Below are positions 35,053-43,448 of a stretch of DNA of 64,000 bases, piece after piece. Each line of letters opens with the position of its first letter. The first letter of the stretch is position 1. This stretch comes from Rhodobiaceae bacterium (GTDB taxonomy: Bacteria > Pseudomonadota > Alphaproteobacteria > Parvibaculales > Parvibaculaceae). The notes beneath the pieces are model-generated. The model saw only the letters and a list, made by a program, of their open reading frames with translations, was not told where the DNA came from and made no database searches. The translations under genes and the position numbers were made by a program. The DNA is taken from positions 1,674,001-1,738,000 of the forward strand of contig CP030277.1 in NCBI GenBank assembly GCA_003330885.1, in the 5' to 3' direction.

Positions 35053-36561
35053 GTGGCTGGAGAAAATATCCTCGTGATCGGCGCCGGGATAGCGGGGCTG
35101 AATGCCGCGCTGGCGCTAAGTCAACCTGGGCGCAACGTCACGCTGATAGAGCGTGACCCACCGCCACCTGATGCATCCGCAGACGCTGCCTTCGACATAT
35201 GGGAACGCCGCGGTGTTGGCCACCTACGCCACAGCCATGCCTTTCTCGCGCGCCTCTATCTGCTTCTGCGCGAAAAATATCCAGACCTGCTGCAGGAGCT
35301 TCTCGATGCCGGGTGTCGCGAACTCCGCTTTGAAGACGGCATCCCCAACACCCTGCGTGAAGGTTACATTCCCGAGCCAGAGGACGACGACCTCACCATC
35401 TTGACCAGCAGACGCACCACGCTTGAATTCATCATGCGACGGTATGCTGCCACCCTGCCCGGCATCACCTTCATGACGGGCACACGTGTCAAAGGCTTAA
35501 GGCAGGAGCGCGCGACTGACGGCACGCCCATGATCACCGGCGTGACAATAGACAATCAAGGACAGGACCAAACACTCACCGCTGACTTGGTCATTGACGC
35601 GGGCGGTAAGAACGCGTTGGGCATGGACTGGCTGAAGACCTCGGGCATCCAGGTACGCCAGGACGTCGAGGGCGCCGGCATCCTCTACTACACACGCCAT
35701 TACCGTTTGCGCCCGGGTCAAGAGGAGCCACCCAGGGGCAAACTGCCAAGTGCGGCTGACCTCGGTTACATCAAGTTTGGCATCTTCCCAGCTGACAATG
35801 GATGCTTCTCCATCACGCTGGCGGTGCCTGAGGTGGAGATGGAGCTCCGCCGCCGCATCGTTCACCCGGAAGTTTTTGACACTGTCTGCCGTGCGATCCC
35901 TGGCATGGAGCCTTGGATTGAAGAAGAACGCACGGAACCCAAATCCAAGGTCTATGGAATGGGGGAGCTCAAGAGCCAATGGCGGCATCTCATCGAAAAT
36001 GACAAGCCAGTGGTGCTCAACTATTTCCCCATGGGCGACAATCTCATCCGCACGAACCCGCTCTACGGGCGTGGCTGTTCATTCGCTGCTGTTGAGGCAC
36101 AAGCCCTTGCCCGCGCTCTCGACGCAACGGACGACCCGGCTGAACGCGCACGCCAATATCATGCAGAAGTCACAAGGGAAGTCCGTCCCTACTATGACAG
36201 CATGTTGAAACAGGATCGCGCCGCTATCCGTCGAGCTGCGAACGGCTTGAACCCGAACTATGAAGCGGGCTTCAAAGCACGCCTTGCCAAGAGCTTCATT
36301 GAAGACGCCATCAATATCGCGCTTCGGTCAGATGTTGATCTGCTGCGCGAAGCCATGCACGGGTTCCACATGCTGAGCCACCCGGATGCCTGGCTCAAAA
36401 AACCAAAAAACTTTTTCAAAGTGATGCGCGTCTGGGCCCGCGGCAAAAAGCGCAACAAAGCCTATTATCTGCCGCGCATCGGTCCAAACCGCAAAGAGAT
36501 GTTTGAGCTTCTCGATCTCTCCCCTACGGTGGACTGGGACACATACAATAAGGCGGCGTGA
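35053..36561 (+). CDS. FAD-dependent monooxygenase/oxidoreductase
   Basis: A 502-residue flavoprotein starting at GTG 35053 (MAGENILVIGAGIAGLNAAL), with GGGGAGGAA 4 bases upstream. Motifs are GxGxxG at residues 9-14, the second FAD site (LVIDAGGKNALGMDWL) and a group-specific ERRGVGHLRHSHAFLARLY near 52. NYFPMGDNLIRTNPLYGRGC fits the FAD GD motif. The HSHA and GRGCSFA features are like the bacterial halogenase/epoxidase-like FAD monooxygenases, including squalene/geranylgeranyl-type oxidoreductases. The operon partner is an epoxide-hydrolase-like enzyme 35 bp downstream. Together they suggest epoxidation followed by hydrolysis of a hydrophobic compound. Substrate unknown. Confidence 0.85.
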   Translation: MAGENILVIGAGIAGLNAALALSQPGRNVTLIERDPPPPDASADAAFDIWERRGVGHLRHSHAFLARLYLLLREKYPDLLQELLDAGCRELRFEDGIPNTLREGYIPEPEDDDLTILTSRRTTLEFIMRRYAATLPGITFMTGTRVKGLRQERATDGTPMITGVTIDNQGQDQTLTADLVIDAGGKNALGMDWLKTSGIQVRQDVEGAGILYYTRHYRLRPGQEEPPRGKLPSAADLGYIKFGIFPADNGCFSITLAVPEVEMELRRRIVHPEVFDTVCRAIPGMEPWIEEERTEPKSKVYGMGELKSQWRHLIENDKPVVLNYFPMGDNLIRTNPLYGRGCSFAAVEAQALARALDATDDPAERARQYHAEVTREVRPYYDSMLKQDRAAIRRAANGLNPNYEAGFKARLAKSFIEDAINIALRSDVDLLREAMHGFHMLSHPDAWLKKPKNFFKVMRVWARGKKRNKAYYLPRIGPNRKEMFELLDLSPTVDWDTYNKAA

Positions 36562-36596
36562 GCCCGCCCAATCAATAAAATCAATAGGAAGTGATC

Positions 36597-37568
36597 ATGG
36601 TCGATTTCGCCAACCCACGTTTTGTGAAAACCAATGGCCTCAACATGGCGGTCTATGAAGAAGGCGAAGGCCTGCCGGTTATCTTCTGTCATGGCTTTCC
36701 GGAACTCGGATATTCCTGGCGGCATCAGGTGCCAGCTGTCGCCGCAGCAGGTTTCCACGCCATCGCGCCCGATCAGCGTGGCTATGGCAAGACGGGTGGC
36801 CCAAAAGGCGAGGACGCTGTCGATCAATATGACATGGAGCATCTGCTGGGCGACCTCATCGGCATGATGGATGAGATGAGCCTGGAGAAAGCAATCTTCT
36901 GCGGCCACGACTGGGGCGGCTTTGTTGTCTGGCAGATGGCCTTGCACCACCCGGACCGGGTTGCAGGCGTCATTGGCGTCAACACACCCTTCACGGCCCG
37001 CTCGCCCATGGACCCCATCGCCCTGATGCGCGAAGCCTTTGGCGAAGACATGTATATCGTCTTCTTCCAGAAGTTCGGCGTCGCCGAAGCGCTCTTTCAG
37101 CAGGATATCGAGAAGACCATGCGATTCTGGTATCGCAAGAGCGGCATCACATTGGCCGAGTATGACGCGCAACCCGAAGAGAACAAAAAACTCGCTCTGG
37201 GTGAAGCCTTCAAAACACCCGAAAGCGAATGGATGGGAGAACCGCTGCTCACGCCAGAAGAGTTCGACTATTACGTAAGCGCCTTCAAACAGTCTGGCTA
37301 TGAAGGTGGCATCAATTGGTATCGCAACTTCACCCGCAACTGGGAGAAGTCCGAAGGCATTGAAGAAAAGATCAACGTCCCCTGCCTGATGATCTCTGCC
37401 GCCGATGACATTGTGCTGCGCCCTGAAATGGCGGACGGAATGGAGAACTACATTCCCGATCTGGAAAAACACATCATTCCGGACTGCGGCCACTGGACCC
37501 AGTCAGAAAAGCCAGACGAGCTCAACGCCCTCATCACAGATTGGCTCAAACGACGTTTTAGGGGATGA
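36597..37568 (+). CDS. Alpha/beta hydrolase, epoxide-hydrolase-like
   Basis: A 323-residue alpha/beta hydrolase starting at ATG 36597 (MVDFANPRFVKT), with AGGAAG 5 bases upstream. It has the oxyanion motif HGFPELGYSWRHQ, the nucleophile elbow GHDWGGFVVW (Asp nucleophile), the acid in DDIVLRPEM and the catalytic His in CGHWTQSEKP. The HGFPE and GHDWGG pair is typical of soluble epoxide hydrolases and related dehalogenases. Tyr residues of the cap (ITLAEYDAQP, GGINWYRNFTRNW) fit epoxide opening. It is the second gene of an operon with the FAD monooxygenase. Its stop is one base from that of the convergent KAP gene. Confidence 0.9.
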   Translation: MVDFANPRFVKTNGLNMAVYEEGEGLPVIFCHGFPELGYSWRHQVPAVAAAGFHAIAPDQRGYGKTGGPKGEDAVDQYDMEHLLGDLIGMMDEMSLEKAIFCGHDWGGFVVWQMALHHPDRVAGVIGVNTPFTARSPMDPIALMREAFGEDMYIVFFQKFGVAEALFQQDIEKTMRFWYRKSGITLAEYDAQPEENKKLALGEAFKTPESEWMGEPLLTPEEFDYYVSAFKQSGYEGGINWYRNFTRNWEKSEGIEEKINVPCLMISAADDIVLRPEMADGMENYIPDLEKHIIPDCGHWTQSEKPDELNALITDWLKRRFRG

Positions 37569-37569
37569 T

Positions 37570-39045
37570 TCATCTCACTTCATTTACCAGCATTCCAACA
37601 GATCGCACTAGATCCGGGTACATGCGCAGTTTTGAAAGCGAACCCAATCCCACACCACTTTCGTTCTGAGTCATCTGATATTCGCGTTCAAAAATATCTT
37701 GGCGCCACCTTTGTTCAGGATCACCGCCGTATCCAGAAGTCTCGTGCTCGCGAAAGGAACTATTGGCCCCAATAGCAACCCGTACAAATAGATTGGTTAC
37801 ATTTTCGTGGGCTTTCTGTTTGTTACCTTGCCCATCATACCCCTCAAACTGAATTGACTGCTCAGAGCTTCCATAAACATCAACGAGCCGCTGTTGAGCC
37901 TCTCTGTCGACTAACACATCCAAAAATGCCTCTTCCTTTTGCTGCCAGAACACAATCAATGGCAGCAGCACAACCATCTCAATTTGGGTATCATACGGCC
38001 AGGTACTTACAATCGACTTGAGCATGTCAAAACACTGCTCGATATCCCGAAGCGACAGGTCATATTCGGAAGCCACATTAACAAAAAACGCTACATGATC
38101 ATTGTTGGGTGGAGACGAGAACAGCTCAGGCGGCAACTGATGTCGCTCGAACAATGAATTCAAAAACTCATCTTGGGAGGGCCTTCGAAACCGAAAAGTT
38201 CTATCGAAAAACCGAGATAGATATCGCCCTGAGGAAAATTTTTCACCATATACTGAGTTTATTGAATGCCTCAGTTGCTCACTATTTGTTGCGATAATGA
38301 ACACAACACCATCAACATCGAATAGGTGTTTAACTCTCTCGAGCATTGAGATCGCATATGTCGGACGACAACGATCCAACTCATCAACGAGCACAAACAA
38401 GGGGACATTAGCTATCCCTTGTTGTCGTATCTGATCCAATAAAGCAGCAAGATCTGACCTAAATTTTGCGATCTCGGATTGCTCGTTCTTGAACGCGACG
38501 ACCTTATCAACTGCCTCAGTCAACCCAGCTTTCAGCGCGTCGGCAACCACCTTGAAATTGTCATTCGCTTCCGGATCTGACGCAATCAACTCGCTAAGCT
38601 GACCTCGAATTTCATCGGCAGCCTCCCCGGTGAGTTTCTTCAGCAATTGATTTGCAGCACCCTTGCCAACCGTCACGGCAATATTTGCAACAGAACTTCG
38701 GATATTCTTCCACGTCTTCGCAAGTAACTCATGATTTTGAATAAATCTCGTCACCGGTTCATCTATTGCGGCCATCACAGCGATCATCGGATCCTCTGCA
38801 AAATCATCTTTCCATGCATCAACATAGGCAACCAAGTGCCCCTGATCCTCCAACAAATCTTGAACGCCCTTCAAAAAAAAGGTCTTACCGCCTCCCCACG
38901 CCGCATCTAGATTGAGAACGTAAGAGCGCGAATTCCCAAGCTCGTCACGCTCTATGACTCTCTGCTTCAAAAATTTGATGAGAAACTCGGCATCCTGTTT
39001 TCTACCAAGCTTGTCATGCTCCCAGTACTTTTCTGCAGCTGACAT
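37570..39045 (-). CDS. KAP family P-loop NTPase, lower-GC accessory gene
   Basis: A 491-residue KAP-type NTPase. Walker A is in NLDAAWGGGKTFFLKG, Walker B in VPLFVLVDELDRCRP, and sensor/arginine elements in VVFIIATNSEQLRHSINS and FFDRTFRFRRP. It lacks the transmembrane insert that many KAP NTPases carry. KAP NTPases are patchily distributed and often linked to mobile or defence loci. The gene is visibly richer in A and T than its neighbours, with many TTG, AAA and AAT codons, stands alone, and is packed between unrelated operons. These are signs of transfer. The start ATG 39045 has GAAGG 8 bases upstream, just below the 16-bp palindrome at 39058-39073. Function not known. Confidence 0.88.
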   Translation of the reverse strand: MSAAEKYWEHDKLGRKQDAEFLIKFLKQRVIERDELGNSRSYVLNLDAAWGGGKTFFLKGVQDLLEDQGHLVAYVDAWKDDFAEDPMIAVMAAIDEPVTRFIQNHELLAKTWKNIRSSVANIAVTVGKGAANQLLKKLTGEAADEIRGQLSELIASDPEANDNFKVVADALKAGLTEAVDKVVAFKNEQSEIAKFRSDLAALLDQIRQQGIANVPLFVLVDELDRCRPTYAISMLERVKHLFDVDGVVFIIATNSEQLRHSINSVYGEKFSSGRYLSRFFDRTFRFRRPSQDEFLNSLFERHQLPPELFSSPPNNDHVAFFVNVASEYDLSLRDIEQCFDMLKSIVSTWPYDTQIEMVVLLPLIVFWQQKEEAFLDVLVDREAQQRLVDVYGSSEQSIQFEGYDGQGNKQKAHENVTNLFVRVAIGANSSFREHETSGYGGDPEQRWRQDIFEREYQMTQNESGVGLGSLSKLRMYPDLVRSVGMLVNEVR

Positions 39046-39057
39046 GAGATGCCTTCA

Positions 39058-39073
39058 CTTTTTGATCAAAAAG
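39058..39073. promoter_or_regulatory. Perfect 16-bp palindrome at the KAP gene start
   Basis: CTTTTTGA followed directly by TCAAAAAG, a complete 16-bp palindrome with no spacer, ends 12 bp upstream of the KAP start codon. It adjoins the ribosome site. It may be an operator for autoregulation or for a host regulator. Confidence 0.5.
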
Positions 39074-39193
39074 GAAACTCTAGTTTTAGTTAGAAAGGTG
39101 TGGCTGTCCACCCCACTCATTCCCTCGCGTTCAAAGCCATTCCGGCGTAGGCTTCCTCTCTAATTGCTGAGCTTAAGAGCTGGGGCCCAAGCT

Positions 39194-39646
39194 ATGACAC
39201 CTGACCTAATCTTTCTGATCGCAACCTATGGCATCATGCCCTTCTGGCTGTTGCTGGCGCTCGCACCCAAATGGGCGTTCACCCAAACGCTGGTGCACAG
39301 CGCGCTGATTCCGATTGTTATCGGCATTGGCTACACGTTTTATGTGGCGACCGGTGCCTTCAGCGTGGAGGGTGGCGGCTTTGGCTCTCTGGAAGCGCTC
39401 ATGATCGCCTTCACCGTGCCCGAAGCGGTGATTGCCGGATGGCTCCACTATCTCGTGTTCGACCTTTTTGTCGGCGCTTGGGAAGTCCGAGACGCACAAA
39501 AGCGCGGCATCAATCACTGGCTTGTTGTGCCCTGTCTCTTCTTCACACTGATGTTGGGACCTGTCGGGCTTCTCCTCTACATCGCGCTTCGCTTCGTCAC
39601 ACGCAAAGGCGGCTGGGCCCTGGACCAAGCAGAGAACCCGGCCTGA
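39194..39646 (+). CDS. ABA4-like (DUF4281) membrane protein
   Basis: A 150-residue inner-membrane protein with four hydrophobic helices (about 4-24, 32-52, 68-90, 112-136). The segments FWLLLALAPKW, GSLEALMIAF and YLVFDLFVGAWEVRDAQKRG match the DUF4281/ABA4-like family. The plant member is needed for neoxanthin synthesis; the role in bacteria is unknown. The start was set at ATG 39194; a TTG at 39164 would add 10 residues. The NTF2-like gene begins 3 bp after its stop. Confidence 0.85.
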   Translation: MTPDLIFLIATYGIMPFWLLLALAPKWAFTQTLVHSALIPIVIGIGYTFYVATGAFSVEGGGFGSLEALMIAFTVPEAVIAGWLHYLVFDLFVGAWEVRDAQKRGINHWLVVPCLFFTLMLGPVGLLLYIALRFVTRKGGWALDQAENPA

Positions 39647-39649
39647 GCC

Positions 39650-40054
39650 ATGCGCGAGATCGAAACCCTTCTCTTTGCCAACGAGACCTTCTATCGCGCG
39701 GTCGCAGATCAGGACATGGACGCGCTGGAGGGTGTGTGGTCGGTTGCCGTGCCAGTCTCCTGCCTCCACCCGGGATGGTCCCCGCTTCACGGGCGCGATG
39801 AGGTGATGGAAAGCTGGCAGCGGATCATCCGTGGCCCAGCGCCACCTGCAATCGAGTGCCACGCCCCCACTGCACATCTCATTGGGACGACGGGCCTTGT
39901 TACCTGCTACGAGAAGATCGGCGCTGAATGGCTCATCGCCAGCAATTTATTTGTGCGCGAGGGCCAGGACTGGGCCATGGTCCACCACCAGTCGGGTCCC
40001 GTAAGCCAACCACCAGAAGGGGACGAGATCACCCCAACCCCTCAGGCAAACTGA
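39650..40054 (+). CDS. NTF2-like/SnoaL-like domain protein
   Basis: A 134-residue protein of the NTF2-like fold. It has the N-terminal helices ANETFYRAVADQDMDALEGV, SCLHPGWSPLHGRDEVMESW, and strands to the end (IASNLFVREGQDWAMVHHQS). The H-x-G-W-x-x-L-x-G-R-x-x-V motif is typical of the SnoaL_3/DUF4440-like group. These are small steroid-isomerase-fold proteins with varied or unknown roles. It follows the ABA4-like gene by 3 bp and is probably co-translated. No catalytic residue can be assigned. Confidence 0.88.
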   Translation: MREIETLLFANETFYRAVADQDMDALEGVWSVAVPVSCLHPGWSPLHGRDEVMESWQRIIRGPAPPAIECHAPTAHLIGTTGLVTCYEKIGAEWLIASNLFVREGQDWAMVHHQSGPVSQPPEGDEITPTPQAN

Positions 40055-40122
40055 CCGGCCAGCCCCAGTCACTGGCCTGGCAAAATATTGGCACACCAAC
40101 TGACATTTCTGTCACCGGGAGC

Positions 40123-40151
40123 TTGTTGCATCGCAGCACCTTGGGTATGAT
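40123..40151 (+). promoter_or_regulatory. Candidate sigma-70 promoter of the GT4/methyltransferase cluster
   Basis: TTGTTG at 40123-40128 and TATGAT at 40146-40151 are 17 bp apart, in the 268-bp gap before the glycosyltransferase gene. The implied leader is about 165 nt. I see nothing else in that gap beyond the GAAGGAGAGG ribosome site before 40323. Confidence 0.45.
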
Positions 40152-40322
40152 CCCGCCAACCGAGCACCGACCAGGTTGCAGGACACATGTCGTGCGGCCT
40201 GAATGGACGTTCACCAGGCAAAAATACTAGGACTGCCCCCGGAAAACCGAGCAGCAAGCCACTTGGCCACTGCCCTCCACCGGCTGAGAAGCGGTCCATA
40301 ACGGAATGAGAAGGAGAGGTGG

Positions 40323-41678
40323 ATGTCGCAGGCGCTGGAAAACCAGGCCCTCGCTCCTGTTGTCGAGCCGGTCGAGACGGCCGATCGCCAGGATGCCACC
40401 ATTGAAGCTATTAATGGCGACCGAGCTCTGCGGATCTTGCTGCCGAGCTATCGATCCAACCCAACCACCGGCGGCCAGGGCGTCTATATGCGCCACATCT
40501 CAAAGGCACTCGTCGAGCTGGGTCATCATGTTGATGTGATCTCAGGCCCGCCCTACCCCGATCTCGATCCCCGCGTTGGCCTGATCAAACTGCCCTCTCT
40601 TGACCTCTATGCGACACCACACCCGATCCGGGCTTTCCGCCCTTGGATGCTGAAGTCAAAAATCGACCTCTTTGAATGGTGGAGCCACAATTGGGGCGGC
40701 TTCCCAGAGCCCTACACGTTCGGCGAACGCCTTGCGGAATATATGGTCGACAAGATCGACCAATATGATGTCATGCATGACAACCAGACACTCTGCTGGG
40801 GCATGCTGAAAGTGCGCGATATGGGCCTGCCTGTCGCTGGCACGATCCATCACCCGATCACCATGGACAAACGCATCGATATTGCTGCAATGCCAAATCC
40901 CTGGATGAAATTCCTGAAATGGCGCTGGTACACCTTCCTCAACATGCAAATGAAGGTCGCCCACGAGCTTGACCCAATCATCGTTGTGTCGGAAAGCACC
41001 CGCCAGGATGTGAACAAAGACTTCGGCCTACCGCTGGATACGATGCAGGTGGTCCACCACGGCATCAACCATCTTCAGTTCCATCCAATGCCGGAAGTAA
41101 AGCGCGTCGACAATCGCTTGATCGTTTGTGCGAGCGCCGATGTGCCGCTCAAAGGCTTAATCTTCCTGATCCGGGCATACGACAAGCTCCTCAAAGAGCG
41201 TCCCGACCTGGAACTCCACGTCATCGGCAAGCTCCGCGATGGACCGACCAAGAAAGAACTGAAGCGGCGCGGTCTTATGGACAAGGTGACCTTCATCTCT
41301 GGCATGAGCGATGATGACATCACCCGTGCCTATGCCGAAGCAACCATGGTGATCTCACCTTCTGTCTATGAAGGCTTCGGATTCCCCGCGGGCGAGGCCA
41401 TGTCCTGCGGTGCGCCTGTTATCGCGACAACCGGCGGCTCCTTGCCAGAAGTTGTCGGCGATGCCGGTATCGTTGTAGAACACTCAAATCCAGAAGCACT
41501 GGCCGAGGCCATTGCAGACCTTCTCGACAATCCAGAAAAACGCGACGAACTGGGCCGCAAAGCCCGCCAGCGTGTGCTCGACCATTTCAAATGGGAACGG
41601 ACCGCGCGCCAAGTCGTCGATATTTACCGTCAGGCCATGCAAGATGCAGACAATAGACTTCAACAAGCTGGGGCTTGA
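40323..41678 (+). CDS. Glycosyltransferase family 4 (GT-B fold)
   Basis: A 451-residue GT4 enzyme starting at ATG 40323, behind GAGAAGGAGAGG. About 30 residues of Ala/Glu-rich leader precede the GT-B N-domain (ALRILLPSYRSNPTTGGQGV). That domain has the glycine-rich donor/acceptor loop GGQGVYMRHISKALVELGH. The C-domain carries LIVCASADVPLKGLIFLIRA and the nucleotide-sugar motif SPSVYEGFGFPAGEAMSCGA (E-x7-E). IDLFEWWSHNWGG in the middle is unusual. It overlaps the methyltransferase gene by 35 bp. It probably glycosylates a small lipid, polyketide or glycan with the enzymes encoded after it. Acceptor unknown. Confidence 0.9.
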   Translation: MSQALENQALAPVVEPVETADRQDATIEAINGDRALRILLPSYRSNPTTGGQGVYMRHISKALVELGHHVDVISGPPYPDLDPRVGLIKLPSLDLYATPHPIRAFRPWMLKSKIDLFEWWSHNWGGFPEPYTFGERLAEYMVDKIDQYDVMHDNQTLCWGMLKVRDMGLPVAGTIHHPITMDKRIDIAAMPNPWMKFLKWRWYTFLNMQMKVAHELDPIIVVSESTRQDVNKDFGLPLDTMQVVHHGINHLQFHPMPEVKRVDNRLIVCASADVPLKGLIFLIRAYDKLLKERPDLELHVIGKLRDGPTKKELKRRGLMDKVTFISGMSDDDITRAYAEATMVISPSVYEGFGFPAGEAMSCGAPVIATTGGSLPEVVGDAGIVVEHSNPEALAEAIADLLDNPEKRDELGRKARQRVLDHFKWERTARQVVDIYRQAMQDADNRLQQAGA

Positions 41679-42366
41679 GGACGGCGAGTATGTGCTTGAC
41701 CTTGGCTGCGGCGAAGGACGGCATGTGCATGCTCTCTATCACAGCAAAGTCTGTAACGTGGTCGGCATCGACCTCGCGTTTGACGATGTAAAAAAGACCT
41801 GGCAGGGTTTTGAACATTGTCCGGACCTGGAACCTGACAGCAAGCGCCGCTGCACCCTCGCGGTTGGCAACGCGCTGAGCCTTCCTTTCGCAGATAATTC
41901 CTTCGACAAAGTCGTCTGTTCCGAAGTGATGGAACACATCCCGAACTATCGCCAAGCGTTGGAAGAAGTCGCCCGCGTTCTAAAACCCGGCGGAACCTTC
42001 GCTGTCTCCGTGCCGCGCTATTGGCCAGAATGGATCTGCTGGGCCTTATCTGACGATTATCATAATGAACCAGGCGGGCATGTACGCATCTTCCGCACAA
42101 GCCGCTTGAAGAAAGATGTGGAAGCAACCGGCACCACATTCAAACATCGCCATTGGGCGCACGGACTGCACTCCCCCTATTGGTGGTTGCGCTGCGCGGT
42201 CGGTGTGAAGAAAACAGATTCCAAAATTGTCAATTTCTACCATCGCCTGCTTGTATGGGAGATCACGGACAATCCGCTTGTGACCCGCATTCTCGAAGCA
42301 ATCGCAGCGCCCTTAATGGGCAAAAGTGTCGTTCTCTATTTCGACAAGCAGGGCTCATCTTCATGA
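41644..42366 (+). CDS. Class I SAM-dependent methyltransferase
   Basis: A 240-residue Rossmann methyltransferase. Motif I is VLDLGCGEGRHVH (residues 17-29), the adenosine acidic residue is in VGIDLAFDDV, the motif before the active site is FDKVVCSEVMEHIPNY, and motif IV/V is RVLKPGGTFAVSVPRYWPEW. The ATG at 41644 lies inside the glycosyltransferase reading frame (35-bp overlap). Its TGA overlaps the next gene's start (ATGA at 42363). Such tight coupling points to one pathway. The substrate (sugar hydroxyl, lipid or amine) is not visible. Confidence 0.9.
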   Translation: MQTIDFNKLGLEDGEYVLDLGCGEGRHVHALYHSKVCNVVGIDLAFDDVKKTWQGFEHCPDLEPDSKRRCTLAVGNALSLPFADNSFDKVVCSEVMEHIPNYRQALEEVARVLKPGGTFAVSVPRYWPEWICWALSDDYHNEPGGHVRIFRTSRLKKDVEATGTTFKHRHWAHGLHSPYWWLRCAVGVKKTDSKIVNFYHRLLVWEITDNPLVTRILEAIAAPLMGKSVVLYFDKQGSSS

Positions 42367-43448
42367 CCTTACTGACCAAGGGCGACCGCCTGCCTGATGA
42401 CTTCTTTAAAGGGTCAATTGCGCGCATCAAAGAACTGCAGCGCGACAATGGCGCAATCCCTTGGTTTGATGGCGGCGTTATCGATCCATGGAACCATACA
42501 GAAGCTGCCATGGGCCTCGCTGTGCTGGGCGAGATGCAAGCGGCTGAACGCGCATACGCCTACCTTATGGATACACAGCTGGACGATGGCTCCTGGTGGG
42601 GCGAACTCGGCTCCGCAGTCCCCATGGATGAGGAAGAACAGTGCTATACAGGTGGTGAAGAAGGTGCGGGAAAACCTGTCCGCGACACGAATTTCGCTGC
42701 CTATATTGCAACCGGCGCTTGGCATCATTTCCTGCTGACCGGCGACAAGACATTCCTCACCGACATCTGGCCCCATGTAAAAAAAGCCATGGAATTCATC
42801 CTCGATCACCAGACCGAGCATGGCGACATTCGCTGGGCGGCTGATGATCCTCACACGCCAGAAGATGACGCACTCATCACAGGCTGTTCGTCGATTTATA
42901 AAAGCCTCGAATGCGCGATCCATATCGCCCGCCAAATGAATGAGCCGAGCCGCGACTGGACAATTGCCCGTCAGCGTTTGGGCGAAGCACTGCGTGACAA
43001 GCCACACAGATTTGATCGCACCTGGGAGCCAAAGACCCGGTATTCCATGGACTGGTACTACCCCGTACTTGCTGGCGTCCTGACAGGCGACGCCGCCGTC
43101 AAACGTCTCGACTGGAAGTGGGATACATTTGTCGCGGAAGGCAAAGGCTGCCGATGCGTTATCGACGAACCATGGGTGACGGTCGCTGAATCCGCAGAGC
43201 TTGTCATGGCGTTGCTCGTATCAGGACAACGCAAAAAGGCTGAGCAGCTTCTGTCCTGGCAGCACCAATGGCGCTCAGACTGTGGCGCCTACTGGATGGG
43301 CTTTCAGTTTGAGGACAAGGTCGCCTGGCCGCAAGAACGTCCTGCCTGGACCGCTGCTGCTGTCATTCTCGCAACTGATGCTGTGATCGGCATGACGCCC
43401 GCCTCGCACCTATTTGCTGAGCGGACCCTCGCCGAGGCGGCGGAGTAA
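42363..43448 (+). CDS. Alpha/alpha-toroid protein, often annotated as prenyltransferase or glycoside-hydrolase-like
   Basis: A 361-residue alpha-helical toroid protein. It has repeating helical pairs with QDG/QxxDGSW-like turns: LQRDNGAIPWFDGGVIDPWN near the start, MDTQLDDGSWWGEL at about 72-85 and WQHQWRSDCGAYWMGFQ near 305. The turns resemble QW motifs of terpene cyclases and protein prenyltransferases. There is no DXDD motif, and the chain is shorter than squalene-hopene cyclases. Families of similar build (six-hairpin glycosidases) are the alternative. It has neither signal peptide nor membrane helix. It is the third gene of the coupled GT4-methyltransferase set. Enzyme class uncertain. 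Confidence 0.7.
   Translation: MTLLTKGDRLPDDFFKGSIARIKELQRDNGAIPWFDGGVIDPWNHTEAAMGLAVLGEMQAAERAYAYLMDTQLDDGSWWGELGSAVPMDEEEQCYTGGEEGAGKPVRDTNFAAYIATGAWHHFLLTGDKTFLTDIWPHVKKAMEFILDHQTEHGDIRWAADDPHTPEDDALITGCSSIYKSLECAIHIARQMNEPSRDWTIARQRLGEALRDKPHRFDRTWEPKTRYSMDWYYPVLAGVLTGDAAVKRLDWKWDTFVAEGKGCRCVIDEPWVTVAESAELVMALLVSGQRKKAEQLLSWQHQWRSDCGAYWMGFQFEDKVAWPQERPAWTAAAVILATDAVIGMTPASHLFAERTLAEAAE

Noticed and set aside
36465-37493. A 342-codon open frame on the minus strand opposite the epoxide-hydrolase-like gene
   Set aside because: It is antisense to a gene with full catalytic motifs and a good ribosome site. Its translation has no recognisable domain. It arises from codon bias in the third position.
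39206-39877. A 223-codon minus-strand frame across the ABA4-like and NTF2-like genes
   Set aside because: It spans two coherent plus-strand genes and contains no membrane or domain pattern.
40088-40107. A possible sigma-54 promoter (TTGGCAC...) before the glycosyltransferase gene
   Set aside because: The -12 part (TTGC/TTGCA) is not at the proper distance; only TTGGCAC is present.
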